Both the position numbers and the translations under genes were made by a program. From UBA9676 sp036522155 (lineage in GTDB: Bacteria > Actinomycetota > Actinomycetes > Streptosporangiales > Streptosporangiaceae): DNA of 7,629 nucleotides. Positions 5,474-7,629 of this stretch are shown here, in pieces. Position 1 is the first letter of the stretch. Every line of letters starts with the position of its first letter. The stretch is taken from positions 1 through 7,629 of the forward strand of contig DATDGI010000353.1 of the NCBI GenBank assembly GCA_036522155.1, given 5' to 3'. The notes below the pieces were generated by a model, which had not been told where the DNA came from, searched no databases, and was given only the letters and a program-made list of their open reading frames with translations.

Positions 5474-5631
5474 CTCATCTGTCCCGGCGGCCTGGCGGCC
5501 GCGGGCCGGAGTTGGCACCTGCCTCGGCCTGACCCCGCTGGTGGCGGCCCGCTGGCGCGGGCTGCCCGGGCAGACAGCCGTGGTGGTTGCCGGGGCTTCA
5601 CCGGGCCGTTCCCTCCACCCCTCTGGATGAG
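5474..5631 (-). promoter_or_regulatory. SAM-I (S-box) riboswitch controlling metM-metO
   Basis: On the minus strand this leader matches the SAM-I core in order: P1 5' strand CTCATC (5626-5631), TGGAGGGA (5610-5617), GGCCC (5603-5607), TGAAGCCCCGGCAACC (5585-5600), AGGTGCCAACTCC (5508-5520), and P1 3' strand GATGAG (5474-5479), which pairs perfectly with the first. The arm between the GGCAACC and AGGTGC blocks is long and GC-rich, with a hairpin at 5547-5562. SAM-I aptamers bind S-adenosylmethionine and switch off methionine and SAM genes when SAM is high. There is no room for a terminator: the ribosome site GGAGAAAGG (5465-5473) starts at the base after P1. Control is therefore probably translational. 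Confidence 0.92.
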
Positions 5632-5695
5632 CGTTATGAAGTTGTATCCAGTACTCTAACCGATCCGCGCCAAGGCTCCCCAGGCCAGGCCGGGT

Positions 5696-5701
5696 TACCC
5701 T
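5696..5701 (+). promoter_or_regulatory. Candidate -10 element for otsA, suggesting a leaderless transcript
   Basis: TACCCT fits the actinobacterial TAnnnT pattern, and its last base is seven bases before the A of the otsA ATG. No Shine-Dalgarno sequence is visible before that ATG and no clear -35 is present. The stretch 5632-5707 must also hold the divergent metM promoter, for which I see only a weak candidate, TACAAC on the minus strand near 5641-5646. Confidence 0.35.
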
Positions 5702-5707
5702 CCGGTC

Positions 5708-7201
5708 ATGACTGCCGAACCGCTGGGCCGCATCCTGGTCGCCTCCAACCGCGGCCCGGTCTCGTTCTCCCGCGGCGGCGACGGGCGGCTCACCGCCCGG
5801 CGCGGTGGCGGCGGCATGGTGTCCGGGCTGTCCTCGGTGGCCGGCCAGGCCGAGGTGCTGTGGGTGTGCGCGGCGCTGTCCGACGCCGACCGCGCCGCCG
5901 CCCAGGCCGCCCCGGGCGGCCACCTGGACGCCAGTTACCTCGGCGGCGACGGCCAGGGACCGGCCGCATCGGCCGTCCGGATGCTGGACATCCCGCCCGC
6001 GGTGTTCGACCGCGCCTACAACGGGGTGGCCAACTCCACCTTGTGGTTCATCCACCACATGCTCTACGACACGCCCAACCGGCCGTTCTTCGGCCGGGCG
6101 TTCTGCCGCGAGTGGGAGGACTTCCGGGCCTACAGCGAGGCGTTCGCGGCCGCCCTGGCCGACGGCGCCGGCCCGGACCGCCCCGGCGGCCATCCGGTAC
6201 GGGCGATGATCCAGGACTACCACCTGACGCTGGTGCCGCGGATGCTCGCCGGGCGGCGGCCGGACGTGGCGATCGGCTACTTCTGCCACACGCCGTGGGC
6301 GCCGCCGGACTACTTCTCGATCCTGCCCGGCCACGTCGCCCGCGAGGTGCTTGACGGCATCCTCGGCGCCGGCCACGCCGGGTTCCACGCGCAGCGGTGG
6401 GCGGACGCGTTCCTGGACTGCTGCCAGGCGGTGCTGGGCGCGGAGGTGGACCGGGCGGCCGGCACCGTCCGCCACCGCGGCCACACCACCACGGTCGCCG
6501 TGCACCCGCTCGGCGTGGACGCCGCCGAACTCCGGGCCCGCGCCGCCGTTCCCGACGTGCAGGCCCACGTGGCGTCGCTGTCGGCCGCCGCCGGCGGCCG
6601 GAAACTGATCGTCCGGATCGACCGCACCGAGCTGTCCAAGAACATCGTCCGCGGCCTGGCCGCCTACCGGGAGCTGCTGGCCAGCTATCCGCAGTGGCGC
6701 GGCCGGGTGACCCACCTGGCGTTCGCCTATCCTTCCCGCCACGACCTGCCCGAGTACCGCGAGTACACCGCCCAGGTGCAGCGGCTGGCCAGGGAGATCA
6801 CCTACGAGTTCGCCACCGACGACTGGAACCCGCTGATCCTGCAGGTCAACGACGACTATCCGCGTTCGCTGGCCGCCTACCGGCTGGCCGACGTGCTGCT
6901 GGTCAACCCGATCAGGGACGGCATGAACCTGGTCGCCAAGGAAGGCCCGCTGCTGTCCGAGCGCGGCTGCGCGCTGGTGCTGTCGCGGGAGGCGGGCGCG
7001 GCCGCCGAACTCGCCGCCGGGGCGCTGCTGGTCAACCCGTACGACGTCACCGAAACGGCGCGGGCCCTGCACGAGGCCCTGACCATGCCAGATGCCGAAC
7101 GCCTGCGGCGGAGTGCCCTGCTAGCCACGGCGAGCGCCGCCGCGCCACCCCAGGAGTGGTTCGCCGACCAGGTCAGCGAACTGGCCGCGGTGAACCGCTG
7201 A
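5708..7201 (+). CDS. otsA: Trehalose-6-phosphate synthase (GT20)
   Basis: This 497-residue GT-B glycosyltransferase transfers glucose from a nucleotide sugar to glucose-6-phosphate, giving trehalose-6-phosphate, an osmotic and desiccation protectant precursor. Motifs in order: SNRGPVSF (13-20), the Gly-rich donor loop (33-41), YN...LW (Tyr104, Trp113) at the acceptor pocket, QDYHL (169-173), CHTPW (193-197), GFHA (225-228), the RTELSK pair Arg306 and Lys311, Arg344, and the donor-binding RDGMNLVAKE (403-412). Most catalytic residues known from E. coli OtsA have counterparts. The usual HDYHL His is Gln169, typical motif wording is changed (RLDYSK to RTELSK), and the protein is slightly longer than the roughly 470-residue E. 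coli form. Pseudo-glycosyltransferases such as VldE and glucosylglycerol-phosphate synthases are relatives, but the adjacent otsB favours trehalose. The ATG at 5708 has no ribosome site and may be leaderless. Confidence 0.93.
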   Translation: MTAEPLGRILVASNRGPVSFSRGGDGRLTARRGGGGMVSGLSSVAGQAEVLWVCAALSDADRAAAQAAPGGHLDASYLGGDGQGPAASAVRMLDIPPAVFDRAYNGVANSTLWFIHHMLYDTPNRPFFGRAFCREWEDFRAYSEAFAAALADGAGPDRPGGHPVRAMIQDYHLTLVPRMLAGRRPDVAIGYFCHTPWAPPDYFSILPGHVAREVLDGILGAGHAGFHAQRWADAFLDCCQAVLGAEVDRAAGTVRHRGHTTTVAVHPLGVDAAELRARAAVPDVQAHVASLSAAAGGRKLIVRIDRTELSKNIVRGLAAYRELLASYPQWRGRVTHLAFAYPSRHDLPEYREYTAQVQRLAREITYEFATDDWNPLILQVNDDYPRSLAAYRLADVLLVNPIRDGMNLVAKEGPLLSERGCALVLSREAGAAAELAAGALLVNPYDVTETARALHEALTMPDAERLRRSALLATASAAAPPQEWFADQVSELAAVNR

Positions 7202-7629
7202 GGGCATCGGCCAGCGCCGCCAGCAGGGCGGCGACCTGGCCCGGCCCGTCCACCACCAGGTCGGCCCCGGCCGCCAGCTCGGTCACCTCCGCCGACGCGC
7301 TGCACACGGTCAGGCCCGGGTGCCCGGAGCGGCGCAGGTCACGCACGGCGGCGAAGGCCGCCAGGTCGCCCAGGTCGTCGCCGGCGAACAGGATCGCGCC
7401 GCAGCGCCGTTCGGCCGCCAGGTCTTTCAGCGCAGTCCCCTTGTCCGTGCCAGGCGGGCGCAATTCCAGCACCAGCCGGCCCGGTTCGAGCAGCAGCCCG
7501 GTGCCGTCGGCGAGCGCGGCCAACGGGCCGGCCACGGCGGCGAGCGCGGCCGCCGGGTCGGCGGCGCGGCGGGTGTGGACGGCCAGCGCGGCGCCCTTGT
7601 CCTCGATCCAGGTGCCATCGGCGGCACCG
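7173..7629 (-). CDS. otsB: Trehalose-6-phosphate phosphatase, C-terminal part
   Basis: The frame runs open into the right edge, giving 151 residues plus stop, so the N-terminus with the nucleophilic DxDGT motif lies outside. Visible features are typical of OtsB, a HAD-family phosphatase. 'GTWIEDKGAALAVHTR' is the cap-domain strand region, 'LELRPPGTDKGTAL' carries the HAD lysine, and 'LFAGDDLGDLAAF' supplies the Mg2+-binding aspartates. It removes phosphate from trehalose-6-phosphate, completing the two-step OtsA-OtsB pathway. It converges with otsA, and the two coding regions overlap by 29 bases at their 3' ends, so there is no intergenic terminator between them. An apparent internal start near 7535 is not the true start because homology continues upstream of it. 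Confidence 0.93.
   Translation of the reverse strand, partial: GAADGTWIEDKGAALAVHTRRAADPAAALAAVAGPLAALADGTGLLLEPGRLVLELRPPGTDKGTALKDLAAERRCGAILFAGDDLGDLAAFAAVRDLRRSGHPGLTVCSASAEVTELAAGADLVVDGPGQVAALLAALADALSGSPRPVR

Noticed and set aside
4583..5659. 358-codon plus-strand frame opposite metM
   Set aside because: It is a shadow of metM and the riboswitch, with low-complexity Gly/Arg/His composition and no ribosome site or motif.
5456..7072. Upstream extension of the metM frame to a 957-codon protein
   Set aside because: The extension is antisense to otsA and would translate the SAM riboswitch. MetM homology starts near residue 9 after the GTG at 5455, which has its own ribosome site.
1..7629. 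CRISPR array, tRNA or rRNA, insertion sequence, integrase or attachment site
   Set aside because: No direct repeats with unique spacers, no cloverleaf or rRNA stretches, and no transposase or integrase motifs were seen on either strand.

Overview
The window is very GC-rich, uses almost only G or C at third codon positions, and carries typical actinomycete features: a groEL with paired CIRCE operators and no groES, a trehalose-phosphate pair, and a CysO-like sulfur carrier. It most likely comes from a filamentous actinobacterium of the Streptomyces/Streptosporangiales type. The order groEL - cold-shock gene - sulfur carrier - threonine-synthase homologue - otsA resembles what I remember of Streptomyces chromosomes. 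I could not check this.

Layout, left to right. A partial minus-strand gene (1-542) encodes an N-terminal HAAS-like helical domain and a proline-rich repeat tail that runs off the left edge. After a strong terminator comes groEL (minus, 694-2316), with its promoter embedded in one of two tandem CIRCE boxes. Divergent from it is a two-gene toxin-antitoxin-like operon (plus, 2595-3238). It consists of a ribbon-helix-helix protein and a PIN-fold protein that overlap by four bases, apparently driven by a leaderless promoter. The PIN protein seems to lack two of the usual catalytic acidic residues. Two hairpins separate it from a convergent cold-shock gene (minus, 3365-3565).

Upstream of the cold-shock gene, also on the minus strand, is the most interesting part. 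A 91-residue sulfur carrier ending in Gly-Gly (metO, 3835-4110) lies downstream of a threonine-synthase-like PLP enzyme (metM, 4199-5455). A well-formed SAM-I riboswitch (5474-5631) precedes metM. SAM control of a 'threonine synthase' beside a CysO-like carrier points to homocysteine rather than threonine synthesis: O-phosphohomoserine plus carrier thiocarboxylate giving homocysteine, the MetM/MetO route described in Streptomyces. A 10-bp inverted repeat spans the metM stop codon and may set the ratio of the two products.

The right end holds trehalose synthesis genes in tail-to-tail orientation: otsA (plus, 5708-7201, complete) and otsB (minus, 7173 to beyond the right edge), whose coding ends overlap by 29 bases. 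The window thus groups stress functions (chaperonin, cold shock, trehalose) around a SAM-regulated methionine module, with a toxin-antitoxin-like pair that looks like a later insertion.
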